Positions 1 to 7,333 of a DNA stretch of 15,275 bases are shown piece by piece. This DNA comes from Candidatus Cloacimonadota bacterium. Lineage in GTDB: Bacteria > Cloacimonadota > Cloacimonadia > Cloacimonadales > Cloacimonadaceae. Under the pieces are notes generated by a model. The model worked only from the letters and a program-made list of their open reading frames with translations. It had not been told where the DNA came from and made no database searches. Made by a program: the position numbers and the translations under genes. How positions within the stretch are numbered: the first letter of the stretch is position 1; each line of letters opens with the position of its first letter. The stretch covers positions 1 through 15,275 of the forward strand of contig JAAYQD010000203.1 of the NCBI GenBank assembly GCA_012519465.1, written 5' to 3'.

Positions 1-648
1 ATCCTCGATGCCGGCTGTGGCTCTGGAATCGTCACCCATCTGTTGTGCAAGGATTTTCCTGTCACTGCCATTGATATCTCAGAAACCGCCCTGGAATACC
101 TGCAATGCCCACACCAGGTGGCATCCGTCACCTCCATTCCCTATCCTGATGCCAGCTTTGATCTGGTAAACTCCAATGAAGTGTTGGAGCATCTCTCTGA
201 TAACGATCTAAAGACTGCTATTGCAGAGTTTAAGCGCTGTGCAAAGAGATATATCCTCATCAGCGTTCCCCATCGGGAGCAGCTGCAACGCCTGCTGGTT
301 CTGTGTGCCAATTGCAAGACGCAACAGCATCCTTATGGGCATTTGCAGTCTTTTACTCAGCAACGAATGGAGGAGCTATTGGAGCCGGAATTTTACCTCA
401 AACGCTATCTGGTGTTTGGTAGGTCACAGCGGGATTATAACCCTCTGCTCTTGAATTTTAGGCAAAGGATCTTGGGACAGTGGTTCACGCCTGATGAGGC
501 TTACAGGTGCACCTCCTGCGGCTCTGCAGAGTTCCAGACCCGGCAAAACCTACTTACCAAAGCAGTTAATGGCATCAACCTCCTCACCATGAGGCAGCGC
601 CCCTACTGGATGTTCACCCTCTTTGTGCGCAAAGGGAGCAAGGTATGA
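1..648 (+). CDS. Class I SAM-dependent methyltransferase, 5'-truncated by window edge
   Basis: The frame is open from base 1 and carries 215 residues of a Rossmann-fold methyltransferase; the true start lies upstream, and the TTG at 43 is internal. The SAM-binding motif I (DAGCGSG, residues 3-9) lies at the very edge. It is followed by the acidic ribose-binding position in AIDIS (D25) and the FDLVNSNEVLEHL segment typical of Methyltransf_11/25 proteins. Two Cys pairs (C102/C105 and C170/C173) plus a PYGHLQSF motif suggest a zinc-binding insert, known from methyltransferases of glycan clusters. It overlaps the next glycosyltransferase by ATGA, so the genes are translationally coupled. The probable role is methylation of a sugar or lipid-linked glycan intermediate in the cytoplasm; the substrate is unknown. 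Confidence 0.85.
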   Translation: MLDAGCGSGIVTHLLCKDFPVTAIDISETALEYLQCPHQVASVTSIPYPDASFDLVNSNEVLEHLSDNDLKTAIAEFKRCAKRYILISVPHREQLQRLLVLCANCKTQQHPYGHLQSFTQQRMEELLEPEFYLKRYLVFGRSQRDYNPLLLNFRQRILGQWFTPDEAYRCTSCGSAEFQTRQNLLTKAVNGINLLTMRQRPYWMFTLFVRKGSKV

Positions 649-1931
649 AAAAGGTATTATACATCGTCTATTACTATCCTCCTCTGGGTGGTTCTGGCGT
701 ACAGCGTGGCACGAAGTTTTCCAAGTATCTGCCTCTTTCCGGATGGGAAAGTGTGGTGCTGACACCGCGTCCAGCTTTGGTGAAGCATCCCAAAGATAGG
801 AGTCTGCTGGATGATATGCCCACCGGGCAGGCAATCTATCGCACCTTCACCCTGGATGCCCACTGGCTATATAAGGTGTTTTGGGGCTTGCGTTTGCCCA
901 AGGTGGTTACCTGGCTGATGTTTCATGTGTTCAGGCCGGATGCGGAAATCCTGTGGCTGCCCTTTGCCAAGCTGCAAATCCCGCACATTCTAAAGAGACA
1001 CAAGATTGATCTCGTCTTTATCTCCGGTCCTCCTTTTTCCATAATGCAGCTGGGAAAGTGGATCAAGGATAGATATGGCATTCCGTATGTAGCCAGTTTT
1101 CGCGATGATTGGAGCTTGGGACAAAGCCGCTTGGACAACCCTCCCCCTGCCAGTTTTACCAAATATGAGCGCAAGCTGGAAAAAGCAGCTTTGGAGGAGG
1201 CAAGCCACGTGGTGGTGGTGAATAAAGCATATAAAAGGGATTTCCTGAGCCTCTATCCCCATCTTGCACAGGATAAATTTACCGTGATTACAAACGGGTA
1301 TGATGAGTCTGACTTTGAGGGGCAGCCTCCGCAACGGGAAAAAGACAAGGGCAAGCTGCAAATCGTGCATCCGGGGGTACTGTTTGGGCGCAGGCATCCC
1401 GGCATTATCTGGCAGGCAATCCTGAATCTGATAGACAGGGGCAAGATTGACCCTCGCCTCCTGCGCATCCATATTTATGGGCGCAATTTCAGCTCTTTTG
1501 TTTTTAAAGGATTCGAGCAAAACCACACTATCCGCAGCATCGTGAGGCTGCACCCTTACCTGCCTCACGACCAGACAATTGATGTGATCAGACAGGCTGA
1601 TTTGCTGCTACTTTTCTCCGGACCCGGTGCCAAAAGTGATGCGGAAATGCCCGGCAAACTATTTGAATACCTGCGCGCAGGCAAGCCCATCTTGGGGATA
1701 ATCCACCCTGAAGGCGTATCTGCGGAAATCCTGCAAAGAGCCGGCAGTGGTTTTGTAGCCAGCCAGGAAGACATTACCCAGATCGAAGAGACACTCCTGC
1801 AAATCTACCAATTGTGGCAGAATAAAGAGCTATCCATCAACCCAGATTGGGAGTATATCAAGACCTTTGAACGCCGGGAATTGAGCGCAAAACTGGCGTC
1901 TGTATTTGACGGAGTACTGCAAGAAATATGA
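645..1931 (+). CDS. Glycosyltransferase, GT4-like (GT-B fold)
   Basis: This 428-residue protein begins with a Rossmann-type beta strand and a glycine-rich loop (MKKVLYIVYYYPPLGGSG, then VQR), as in GT-B enzymes of the GT4 group. The N-terminal half ends near the ITNGYD motif (215-220), the usual hinge to the nucleotide-sugar-binding half. The C-terminal half carries EMPGKLFEYLRAGKPILGI (334-352), matching the donor-phosphate-binding element of WbpI/WcaI-like enzymes. No membrane segment is evident. The start ATG overlaps the stop of the methyltransferase and the stop overlaps the next start, so it is the middle member of a coupled operon. It probably adds one sugar during synthesis of a cell-surface polysaccharide or O-antigen; donor and acceptor cannot be told. 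Confidence 0.88.
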   Translation: MKKVLYIVYYYPPLGGSGVQRGTKFSKYLPLSGWESVVLTPRPALVKHPKDRSLLDDMPTGQAIYRTFTLDAHWLYKVFWGLRLPKVVTWLMFHVFRPDAEILWLPFAKLQIPHILKRHKIDLVFISGPPFSIMQLGKWIKDRYGIPYVASFRDDWSLGQSRLDNPPPASFTKYERKLEKAALEEASHVVVVNKAYKRDFLSLYPHLAQDKFTVITNGYDESDFEGQPPQREKDKGKLQIVHPGVLFGRRHPGIIWQAILNLIDRGKIDPRLLRIHIYGRNFSSFVFKGFEQNHTIRSIVRLHPYLPHDQTIDVIRQADLLLLFSGPGAKSDAEMPGKLFEYLRAGKPILGIIHPEGVSAEILQRAGSGFVASQEDITQIEETLLQIYQLWQNKELSINPDWEYIKTFERRELSAKLASVFDGVLQEI

Positions 1932-3004
1932 AGCCACATATATTTTTTGTAAAGCCCAATGACAGTCCCTTTACCAAAGTGGATTCGTCCATCCTGCAAA
2001 GCCACTTCCCTCTGAAATCCATCAACCTCAGACAGAGCAGCGGCAGGCTCCATTATCTCTGGTCTTTATGCAAGCTTTTTTTGAAGATCTTAGCCAGTCC
2101 TTCCCCCACCCTCGTGGCAGTGTGGTTTGCAGATTATCATGCGGCGGTGGCAGTCTTGGCGGCACGCCTCAGGGGTTTTAAGAGTGTTGTTTTCATAGGC
2201 GGCTTCGATGCCGTATGCTATCCGGAATTCAATTATGGTGCTTATTGCAGCAAGTTGCGCTCCGCCATGGTACGCTATGCCCTCAAGCGCACAAATCTGA
2301 TCATTGCCAACCACGCCTCCCTATTGCAGTCTTCAAATACATACTATAATCCAGAGGGGCATACAGAGGGCATATTCAACCTGATCCCTTCCCTGAAAAC
2401 ACCAGCAATTGTGATCCATAATGCAATCACCATCGCGGCACCGGATGCCCTCTCACTGCAGCAGGAGCGTAAGATCGATTTCCTCTGTGTGGGTGGCACG
2501 CCCCGCTATAATGATAGTTATAACAAGGGGTTTGACCTCATCGCAGCCTTTGCCAAACAGAATCCCCAATATGCGATTCATATTGTTGGGCTCAAAAAAG
2601 AGTTTCATGATAGATTCAGGCAGGAGCACAGTCTGGATGAAAACACCAACCTCATTCTGTATGATAGGCTCTCACATCGCAAGGTATTGCAAATGTTAGG
2701 CAACACCCGCTTTTACCTCCAGCCTTCCATCTCCGAGGGTATGCCTAATGCGCTGATGGAGGCAATGGTGATGGGATGCATGCCAATAGGATCGAATGTG
2801 GCAGGGATTCCCACACTCATCGGTGAATATGGGGTAGTTTTTGCGCAAAGAGACGTGGGCAGCTTCAGCCGAGCCATCAGTAAAGCGCAAAATCTGAAAC
2901 ATAATCCACACGAAATATCACAATGGATGCAAGGGGAATTTAGCGTTGAGCAGAGAGCAGAAAAGCTGATCAAAGCTATCAAGGGCATATATTCACAAGA
3001 TTGA
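1928..3004 (+). CDS. Glycosyltransferase, GT4 family
   Basis: This 358-residue GT-B glycosyltransferase has a clear Glycos_transf_1 domain in its C-terminal half. Visible elements are the strand DFLCVGGTPRYNDSYNKGFD (194-213), with the lysine/glycine loop that normally contacts the nucleotide sugar, and the retaining-enzyme E-x7-E motif (E280 and E288 in SISEGMPNALMEAM), followed by GIPTLIGEYGVVF. The N-terminal half is less conserved, as usual, since it binds the acceptor. The start overlaps the upstream stop by ATGA. It is the last gene of the glycan operon; the next feature is a convergent tRNA. No clear terminator hairpin is seen in the 40 bases after the stop. The sugar specificity is unknown. 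Confidence 0.87.
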   Translation: MKPHIFFVKPNDSPFTKVDSSILQSHFPLKSINLRQSSGRLHYLWSLCKLFLKILASPSPTLVAVWFADYHAAVAVLAARLRGFKSVVFIGGFDAVCYPEFNYGAYCSKLRSAMVRYALKRTNLIIANHASLLQSSNTYYNPEGHTEGIFNLIPSLKTPAIVIHNAITIAAPDALSLQQERKIDFLCVGGTPRYNDSYNKGFDLIAAFAKQNPQYAIHIVGLKKEFHDRFRQEHSLDENTNLILYDRLSHRKVLQMLGNTRFYLQPSISEGMPNALMEAMVMGCMPIGSNVAGIPTLIGEYGVVFAQRDVGSFSRAISKAQNLKHNPHEISQWMQGEFSVEQRAEKLIKAIKGIYSQD

Positions 3005-3044
3005 TTGGCACCGAAAATCCACTTAAATTGCAGGCATAAAAAAA

Positions 3045-3120
3045 TGGTGGCGAAACCCAGAATCGAACTGGGGACACAAGGCTTTTCAGGCCTCTGCTCT
3101 ACCGGCTGAGCTATCTCGCC
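3045..3120 (-). tRNA. tRNA-Phe (anticodon GAA), CCA encoded
   Basis: Read on the - strand, 76 nt fold into a complete cloverleaf. The acceptor GGCGAGA pairs with TTTCGCC (one G-T pair). The D stem is GCTC/GAGC, the anticodon stem GAGGC/GCCTT with loop CTGAAAA, and the T stem CCCAG/CTGGG with loop TTCGATT. Loop positions 34-36 read GAA, giving phenylalanine. The 3' CCA is encoded (3045-3047), preceded by discriminator A. A run of seven T follows the 3' end on the tRNA strand (3038-3044). The gene converges on the glycosyltransferase operon. Confidence 0.97.
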
Positions 3121-3136
3121 ACCTTTCGAAGCCACT

Positions 3137-3162
3137 ATTTTAACGCTGTGGGATTTTGTCAA
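3137..3162 (-). promoter_or_regulatory. Candidate promoter of tRNA-Phe
   Basis: On the - strand a perfect -35 hexamer TTGACA (3157-3162) lies upstream of the tRNA. A -10-like TAAAAT follows at 3137-3142, but only 14 bp away; AATAGT at 17 bp is the alternative. Transcription would start a few bases before the mature 5' end at 3120. The -35 and position are convincing; the exact -10 is not. Confidence 0.5.
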
Positions 3163-3563
3163 GATAAAAATGCCGCTGATGGGCAAATGGAACATGCCGA
3201 ACCCTTTCTGCCTATCAGCCTTCTAAGACAGTTGATCAATACAAGCAGCTTCATACCAAGGTATAGTCTGTCAGGTCAACGTGGAGAGTGTCGAATAAAA
3301 ACGGGCATTGGGGTCAAATTTGGAACAAAACACCCTTTTACAGCCCTCTTTTTTGTTCACATATACGTACAACAGTCTTAATGAACAAGAGATCAATTTA
3401 TTCTTGAATTCAGGAACATTGAACTCATCGGTCAAGGCAGCACGGGCTAAGCGTACCCTACTGAAGAGCAAAAGTTTATAACACTGATACAGAAATTGTT
3501 GTTGACAAAAACTGTGATTTTGAGGCTATCGTAAGTGACACGCAAAGAAAGTGAGAGTAACAA
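3163..3563. other. Gene-poor intergenic region
   Basis: About 400 bases hold no convincing gene. Short open frames occur on both strands (for example a 77-codon frame at 3148-3381 on + that begins inside the tRNA promoter), but none has a ribosome site plus a recognisable domain. A 7-bp inverted pair TTGTTCA/TGAACAA sits at 3353-3359 and 3382-3388 with a 22-base spacer, and a small ATACC-AA-GGTAT palindrome at 3253-3264; both are weak. The stretch could be decayed sequence left beside the nuclease gene, but no parent gene is recognisable. Confidence 0.4.
3502..3531 (+). promoter_or_regulatory. Weak candidate promoter of the nuclease-like gene
   Basis: A perfect -35 hexamer TTGACA occurs at 3502-3507, about 55 bp before the start codon at 3564. 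The corresponding -10 is poor: GCTATC at 17 bp or CTATCG at 18 bp. It is listed because it is the only good -35 in the right place; another sigma factor or promoter is possible. Confidence 0.3.
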
Positions 3564-4673
3564 ATGAAAGAAATAATAAAAAATATCAGGTCTCTGCTGG
3601 CTGATAGAGTTTTCTTGGATGAACAGCACGTTCGCTTTTCATTAGTTGGAAGAATATGTAAAAAGCTGGGATGGAATATCTGGAACCCTGCCGAATTCCA
3701 CACCGAGTATAAGGTACAAAAAGTTCCCACACAGATACTGCCCAAGGATTCAAGTGGAAGAGTAGATGTTGCTTTGTTTCTTTCAGACAAGAATTCCAAG
3801 GCTGCCGAAGTATTCATGGAGATCAAATCCCCCGGCAAGCTGATGCCCTTCCTCAAGGAATGTGAAGACCAGTTGCATGCCTATACAGGCCATCACCGGA
3901 TAGCAATTGGAATACTCACAGATGGGATCATCTGGCGTTTCTATGTGCCGGCAATTGGTGGTTACTTCAAAGATACCCTGTTTGCACAGTTGAATCTTGA
4001 AAAGGATGATATTGATACCTTGGTTACTTTCTTCAATGATATCTTGCACAGGGATAACTTCCGAAAAAAGGCACAAGATAAAGCGGAACAGATGTTTGAA
4101 GAGCTGGGAAATATCGAGCTGGTACAGAAGGTTAAATATCAAGCCATTGATATTGCCAAAGCCACAGGAATGGAAATGCATCTTATTGCCCAGCGTCTAT
4201 TAAAACAAAATGATGGCACCGAGATGGATATCGAGCTAATCCAGAGGCTATGGAACAAATCCATTCCTGCCGTTACAGATCATACCCCAAAACATCCAGA
4301 ACAACCATCTCCTTCGATGAGAATCACGCCAGCAAAGGGTGACTACGTTGAAGCCTTCATCTCTGCCAGAGGAGTAAAAGCATCCGGGCGATTCAATAGA
4401 AATACAAAGGAATTCATCTTATACAAAGGCTCCGAAGTTGTAGTGAATCATACATCTACCTTTACAGGAAATTACCTTGCCAACAAGAAAAGAATGATTG
4501 AAGCGGGAATACTGGTATTAGATCCATCAAATACAAAATATATACTTACTCAAGATGTGTCATTCAATGCACCCTCCCCTGCTTCCCATCTCGTCCTCGG
4601 AAGATCATCAAGCGGGTACGTGGATTGGAAAGACTCCAAAGGCATCGCGCTTGAAGAATACAAGTTAAAATGA
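3564..4673 (+). CDS. HsdR-N-like nuclease-fold protein with C-terminal DUF4357
   Basis: This is a 369-residue protein of two parts. Residues 1-150 resemble the N-terminal nuclease domain of type I restriction R subunits (HSDR_N, PD-(D/E)xK fold): RVDVALF supplies D68 and EVFMEIKSPG supplies E86 and K88, the expected D...ExK metal site. This is followed by an LTDGIIWRFY segment usual in this family. Residues 262-366 (FISARGVKASG, ILYKGS, LVLGRSSSGYVDWKD) match DUF4357, a small C-terminal module seen in restriction-like and GIY-YIG-containing proteins. There are no helicase motifs and no neighbouring hsdM or hsdS, so it is not a complete type I system. It is monocistronic, flanked by long noncoding stretches. 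Its ribosome site is weak (GTGAGAG, 3550-3556). It may be a defence or DNA-processing protein; its activity is inferred. Confidence 0.8.
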   Translation: MKEIIKNIRSLLADRVFLDEQHVRFSLVGRICKKLGWNIWNPAEFHTEYKVQKVPTQILPKDSSGRVDVALFLSDKNSKAAEVFMEIKSPGKLMPFLKECEDQLHAYTGHHRIAIGILTDGIIWRFYVPAIGGYFKDTLFAQLNLEKDDIDTLVTFFNDILHRDNFRKKAQDKAEQMFEELGNIELVQKVKYQAIDIAKATGMEMHLIAQRLLKQNDGTEMDIELIQRLWNKSIPAVTDHTPKHPEQPSPSMRITPAKGDYVEAFISARGVKASGRFNRNTKEFILYKGSEVVVNHTSTFTGNYLANKKRMIEAGILVLDPSNTKYILTQDVSFNAPSPASHLVLGRSSSGYVDWKDSKGIALEEYKLK

Positions 4674-4728
4674 AGACCATGTAAAACTTTATCGTTACGT
4701 ATAAGATACAAACCTCGCCTATTAGCCT

Positions 4729-4782
4729 CCCTTGTACCACCCTTGTCTCACCCTTGTCGAGGCAAAGGAGAGACAAGGGTGG
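4729..4782. repeat. 11-bp-phased CCCTTGT repeats ending in a 13-bp inverted repeat
   Basis: CCCTTGT occurs at 4729, 4740 and 4751, exactly 11 bp apart. Its reverse complement ACAAGGG lies at 4773, two further 11-bp steps away, and a 5/7 match to that inverted form sits at the in-between step (4762). The outer parts make a perfect inverted repeat, CCACCCTTGTCTC (4737-4749) with GAGACAAGGGTGG (4770-4782), around a 20-base loop. No T-run follows on +, so it is not a canonical terminator of the nuclease-like gene 64 bp upstream. It lies 58 bp before the -35 at 4841. It is either a phased regulator-binding array or a copy of a dispersed intergenic repeat. Confidence 0.6.
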
Positions 4783-4840
4783 TTAATGGGAAGGAATATT
4801 ATAACCTGAGTACGAAATCTTGATCCCTGCACTTTTTAAC

Positions 4841-4869
4841 TTGACACAAATCACCTCTTAAACTATATG
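4841..4869 (+). promoter_or_regulatory. Promoter of the phospho-signalling operon
   Basis: A perfect -35 TTGACA (4841-4846), a 17-bp spacer and TATATG as -10 (4864-4869) form a strong sigma-70-type promoter facing the nine-gene cluster. The leader to the first gene would be about 145 nt. A small inverted pair ACCTC (4853-4857)/GAGGT (4869-4873) flanks the -10 and might serve as an operator; this last point is weak. The rest of 4674-5023 holds no gene. Confidence 0.65.
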
Positions 4870-5023
4870 AGGTTTGTCGTGCTTTTGATGATGAAATGCC
4901 TGTTGGACTATAGATATTCAACGTCAAAGGCACCACTCAATAAGGTCGAGGTTATGATACGGAAAAATGTATAAGTCTTTACAGTATGTCTTTATACAAA
5001 AGAGGAAGCGGAAAGAAAGTGTA

Positions 5024-5494
5024 ATGCCTTCTTCACATGATAACACATCCTTACAAACGGCAGAACGCACAACACCCATGTCAATGAAATGGGTACAAGT
5101 GATACTAATCAAGATCCACAACTCATACCGTATTATTTCTTTTATCAGTATTTCCCTCATATTGGCATGCTTAACCATCTTAAGTTTTTCAAACCCAGAA
5201 TCTTGGGCTCCAGTTTACCGCTGTCCAGTATACTCTTTAATGGGAATCAAGTGCCCTGGATGTGGGTCTATGCGTGCGCTTTATCATCTTATACATGGGG
5301 ATATCAAATCGGCTTTGGGATACAATTTTGTTACTATATTTATGCTTCCAGTTTTATTGATCAGTTTTTCAATGGGGTTATTTATGGGTCGTGAGCTAAG
5401 GCCCAATATCAGGATTTATAAAATTTTAACCAGTACGTTTCTATTTCTATTGATCGGCTTTACGATTGTCCGTAATATAATCACAATTCTATAA
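5024..5494 (+). CDS. DUF2752 family membrane protein
   Basis: This 156-residue protein carries the DUF2752 signature: CPVYSLMGIKCPGCGSMRAL, then HGDIKSALGYN, that is the CP...GxxCPGCGxxRA motif followed by a GD...AL..N helix. Three hydrophobic segments are visible: one before the motif (IISFISISLILACLTILSF), one after it (FVTIFMLPVLLISFSMGLFM) and one at the C-terminus (LTSTFLFLLIGFTIVRNIITIL). I chose the ATG at 5024 because a purine-rich site (GGAAAG, 5010-5015) precedes it by 8 bases. The frame can also start at 4967, adding 19 residues with a poorly spaced site, or at 5081. The family has no established biochemical function. It is the first gene of the operon, 14 bp before a kinase that carries a CD225 domain; DUF2752 and CD225 proteins are often encoded together in bacteria. 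Confidence 0.88.
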   Translation: MPSSHDNTSLQTAERTTPMSMKWVQVILIKIHNSYRIISFISISLILACLTILSFSNPESWAPVYRCPVYSLMGIKCPGCGSMRALYHLIHGDIKSALGYNFVTIFMLPVLLISFSMGLFMGRELRPNIRIYKILTSTFLFLLIGFTIVRNIITIL

Positions 5495-5508
5495 TATATG
5501 GAGAACTT

Positions 5509-6648
5509 ATGCTTAGTATCGGTGATGAACTTCAAAACTTTAAAATCTTAAGCCTTCTTGGGAAAGGCGGTATGGGCGAGGTATATTTGGGTGAAGACGT
5601 GCACTTAAATCGACGAGTTGCAATCAAGAAACTATCACATTCCTTGGTTTATGAAGAAGGTTTCATTCAAAGATTCAAGCGTGAAGCCCAGCTTCATGCC
5701 CAGCTCAAGCATACCAATATCGTCGATCTTTACAGTTTCTTTCAGCATGACGACTCATATTATATGGTCATGGAATTTGCTGAGGGGAAGACTTTAAGTG
5801 CCATGATCAAGGAAATGGGACCAATTCCCACGCAAAGGAGCGTCTTTATAGTCAAACAGCTTCTGGACGCCTTGGATTACGCCCATTCCATGCAAATCAT
5901 ACATCGCGACATCAAGCCTTCAAACATCATACTTGGGTCAAACGATCATGTTAAAATTCTCGATTTTGGCATCTCAAAGATTATGGGAGAAAGAGGGCTC
6001 ACCAGTACCGGCCAAGCTGTTGGTACAATATTTTATATGAGTCCTGAACAAGTTCGTGCCGTGAGCGATCTGGATGGAAGAAGCGACATATATAGTGCTG
6101 GTGTTACTTTCTTTGAGATGTTGAGCGGGAGACTACCTTACAACGTGGATACCGAGAGTGATTTTTATATCATTGAGCAAATTGTAAATACCAATATACC
6201 AGACCCCAGGAAATATTATCCAAGCATTCCAGAATATATCGTAACCATCCTTTCCAAAATGTTGATCAAAGATAGGGAAAGCAGATATTCCAGTGCTCAC
6301 GATGTGATTCACGATCTGGAAAACAAAAACCCCATAAAACCGAGCCCACAATATACACCCCAGATACAAAGACAAACGCAGACCCCAAACCATCAGCCAG
6401 TTAACTTACCTCAGCCTGACAACATTAAAACCTATTTAACACAATCCATATTGGTTACGTTGTTTTGCTGCCTTCCTTTTGGCATTGTAGCCATTGCAAA
6501 TAGTAACAAGACCACAAATGCCATCAAAATGGGAGATTATGCCTCTGCCCAAAAATTCTCTAAAACAACTAAAACTTGGGTCTGGGTATCTATCTGGGCA
6601 TCTATCATTATTGTAATATTCTCTGCCATTTCAGGGGGGTTGGGATAA
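5509..6648 (+). CDS. Ser/Thr protein kinase fused to a CD225/dispanin membrane domain
   Basis: Residues 10-270 form a Hanks-type kinase with every key element: glycine loop GKGGMGEVYLG (18-28), catalytic lysine K40 in VAIKK, IHRDIKPSN (131-139, base D134), DFG (152-154), an activation loop with TSTGQAVGT, and MSPEQ. A Pro/Gln-rich linker (275-305) follows. Residues about 307-372 match CD225/dispanin: TQSILVTLFCCLPFGIVAIA, GDYASAQKFSKTTKTW, and a second hydrophobic helix WVSIWASIIIVIFSAI. The kinase would thus be tethered to the inner face of the membrane by a dispanin-type hairpin rather than the usual single transmembrane helix with PASTA repeats. The ribosome site GGAGAA lies at 5500-5505. 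It is the second gene of the operon and the likely phosphorylator of the downstream FHA proteins and exporter. Confidence 0.93.
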   Translation: MLSIGDELQNFKILSLLGKGGMGEVYLGEDVHLNRRVAIKKLSHSLVYEEGFIQRFKREAQLHAQLKHTNIVDLYSFFQHDDSYYMVMEFAEGKTLSAMIKEMGPIPTQRSVFIVKQLLDALDYAHSMQIIHRDIKPSNIILGSNDHVKILDFGISKIMGERGLTSTGQAVGTIFYMSPEQVRAVSDLDGRSDIYSAGVTFFEMLSGRLPYNVDTESDFYIIEQIVNTNIPDPRKYYPSIPEYIVTILSKMLIKDRESRYSSAHDVIHDLENKNPIKPSPQYTPQIQRQTQTPNHQPVNLPQPDNIKTYLTQSILVTLFCCLPFGIVAIANSNKTTNAIKMGDYASAQKFSKTTKTWVWVSIWASIIIVIFSAISGGLG

Positions 6649-6701
6649 CAATTTGTAAGGAAGCTATATAACGATTACTTAGAGCTAAGGAGCCAAAAAT
6701 A

Positions 6702-7322
6702 ATGAAATGCCAAGTTTGTAAACATGACAACAACAGTTCTGCCGCGTATTGCAAAAATTGTGGCAGCCCTCTCAAGTCTCATAAAACCTGTAAAAGTGGG
6801 CATAATTATGATGCCTCATTAAACGAATGTCCCTATTGTCCATCACCAAATACTATGGGAAGCCAGGAAACCTTAATTGATTCGGGGCATTCGGCATCGG
6901 ATAAAACTATGATTAGTCCAAGCAAACCCCGATTGAATCCCCAAAATATGGGTCAAAGCCATAACTCTGATAAGACCATGATCTTCACACCCGGCCCCAG
7001 TAGCGCTCCAGCACCCGGGAAACGCAAACTGGTGGGATGGTTGGTTACATTTGATTTAGATCCTGCCGGTAATGACTTCAGGCTCACAGTTGGTAAGCAC
7101 AAGATTGGCCGTGGCTCAAATAATGAAGTAATGATCAATCAACAAGGTGTTTCTGAATCTCATGCCACCCTCCTCTATCGAGCGGGAAGATTCCTATTAA
7201 AAGACGAACTCTCTGTCAACGGCACTTTTGTGAATGGAGAAATGGCAGAAGACACCATTGAGCTATTCAATGGAGACATCATCACTGTGGGGGCCATAGA
7301 TCTTAAACTGATAATAATCTGA
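6702..7322 (+). CDS. Zinc-ribbon and FHA domain protein
   Basis: This 206-residue soluble protein starts with two Cys clusters: a zinc ribbon (C3, C6, C17, C20) and a second set C30, C43, C46, with H34 nearby. A low-complexity linker (50-108) contains three similar Thr motifs: ETLID (T57), DKTMI (T69) and DKTMI (T92). The C-terminal FHA domain (about 132-200) shows KIGRGSNNEV, SESHATL and SVNGTFVNG, the residues that bind phosphothreonine. Such proteins act as phospho-dependent adaptors. The Thr motifs are good candidates for phosphorylation by the two neighbouring kinases and for intra- or intermolecular FHA binding, by analogy with the GarA/OdhI type of switch. The ribosome site AAGGAG lies at 6687-6692. 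It sits 53 bp after the kinase gene. Confidence 0.9.
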   Translation: MKCQVCKHDNNSSAAYCKNCGSPLKSHKTCKSGHNYDASLNECPYCPSPNTMGSQETLIDSGHSASDKTMISPSKPRLNPQNMGQSHNSDKTMIFTPGPSSAPAPGKRKLVGWLVTFDLDPAGNDFRLTVGKHKIGRGSNNEVMINQQGVSESHATLLYRAGRFLLKDELSVNGTFVNGEMAEDTIELFNGDIITVGAIDLKLIII

Positions 7323-7333
7323 CGGAGGTTATG

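Noticed and set aside
990..1568. 192-codon open frame on the - strand
   Set aside because: It is antisense to a well-supported glycosyltransferase and has no domain features.
2713..3195. 160-codon open frame on the - strand
   Set aside because: It runs through the tRNA-Phe gene and antisense to the second glycosyltransferase.
3148..3381. Open frame of 77 codons on + after the tRNA
   Set aside because: It starts within the tRNA promoter region, has no ribosome site and shows no recognisable domain.
3353..3388. TTGTTCA/TGAACAA inverted pair
   Set aside because: Seven-bp arms 22 bases apart in AT-rich DNA are expected by chance.
4729..4782. CRISPR-like array
   Set aside because: The 7-bp units with 4-bp gaps are far too short for CRISPR repeats and spacers.
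4737..4782. Intrinsic terminator of the nuclease-like gene
   Set aside because: The stem is strong but the loop is 20 bases and no T-run follows on +.
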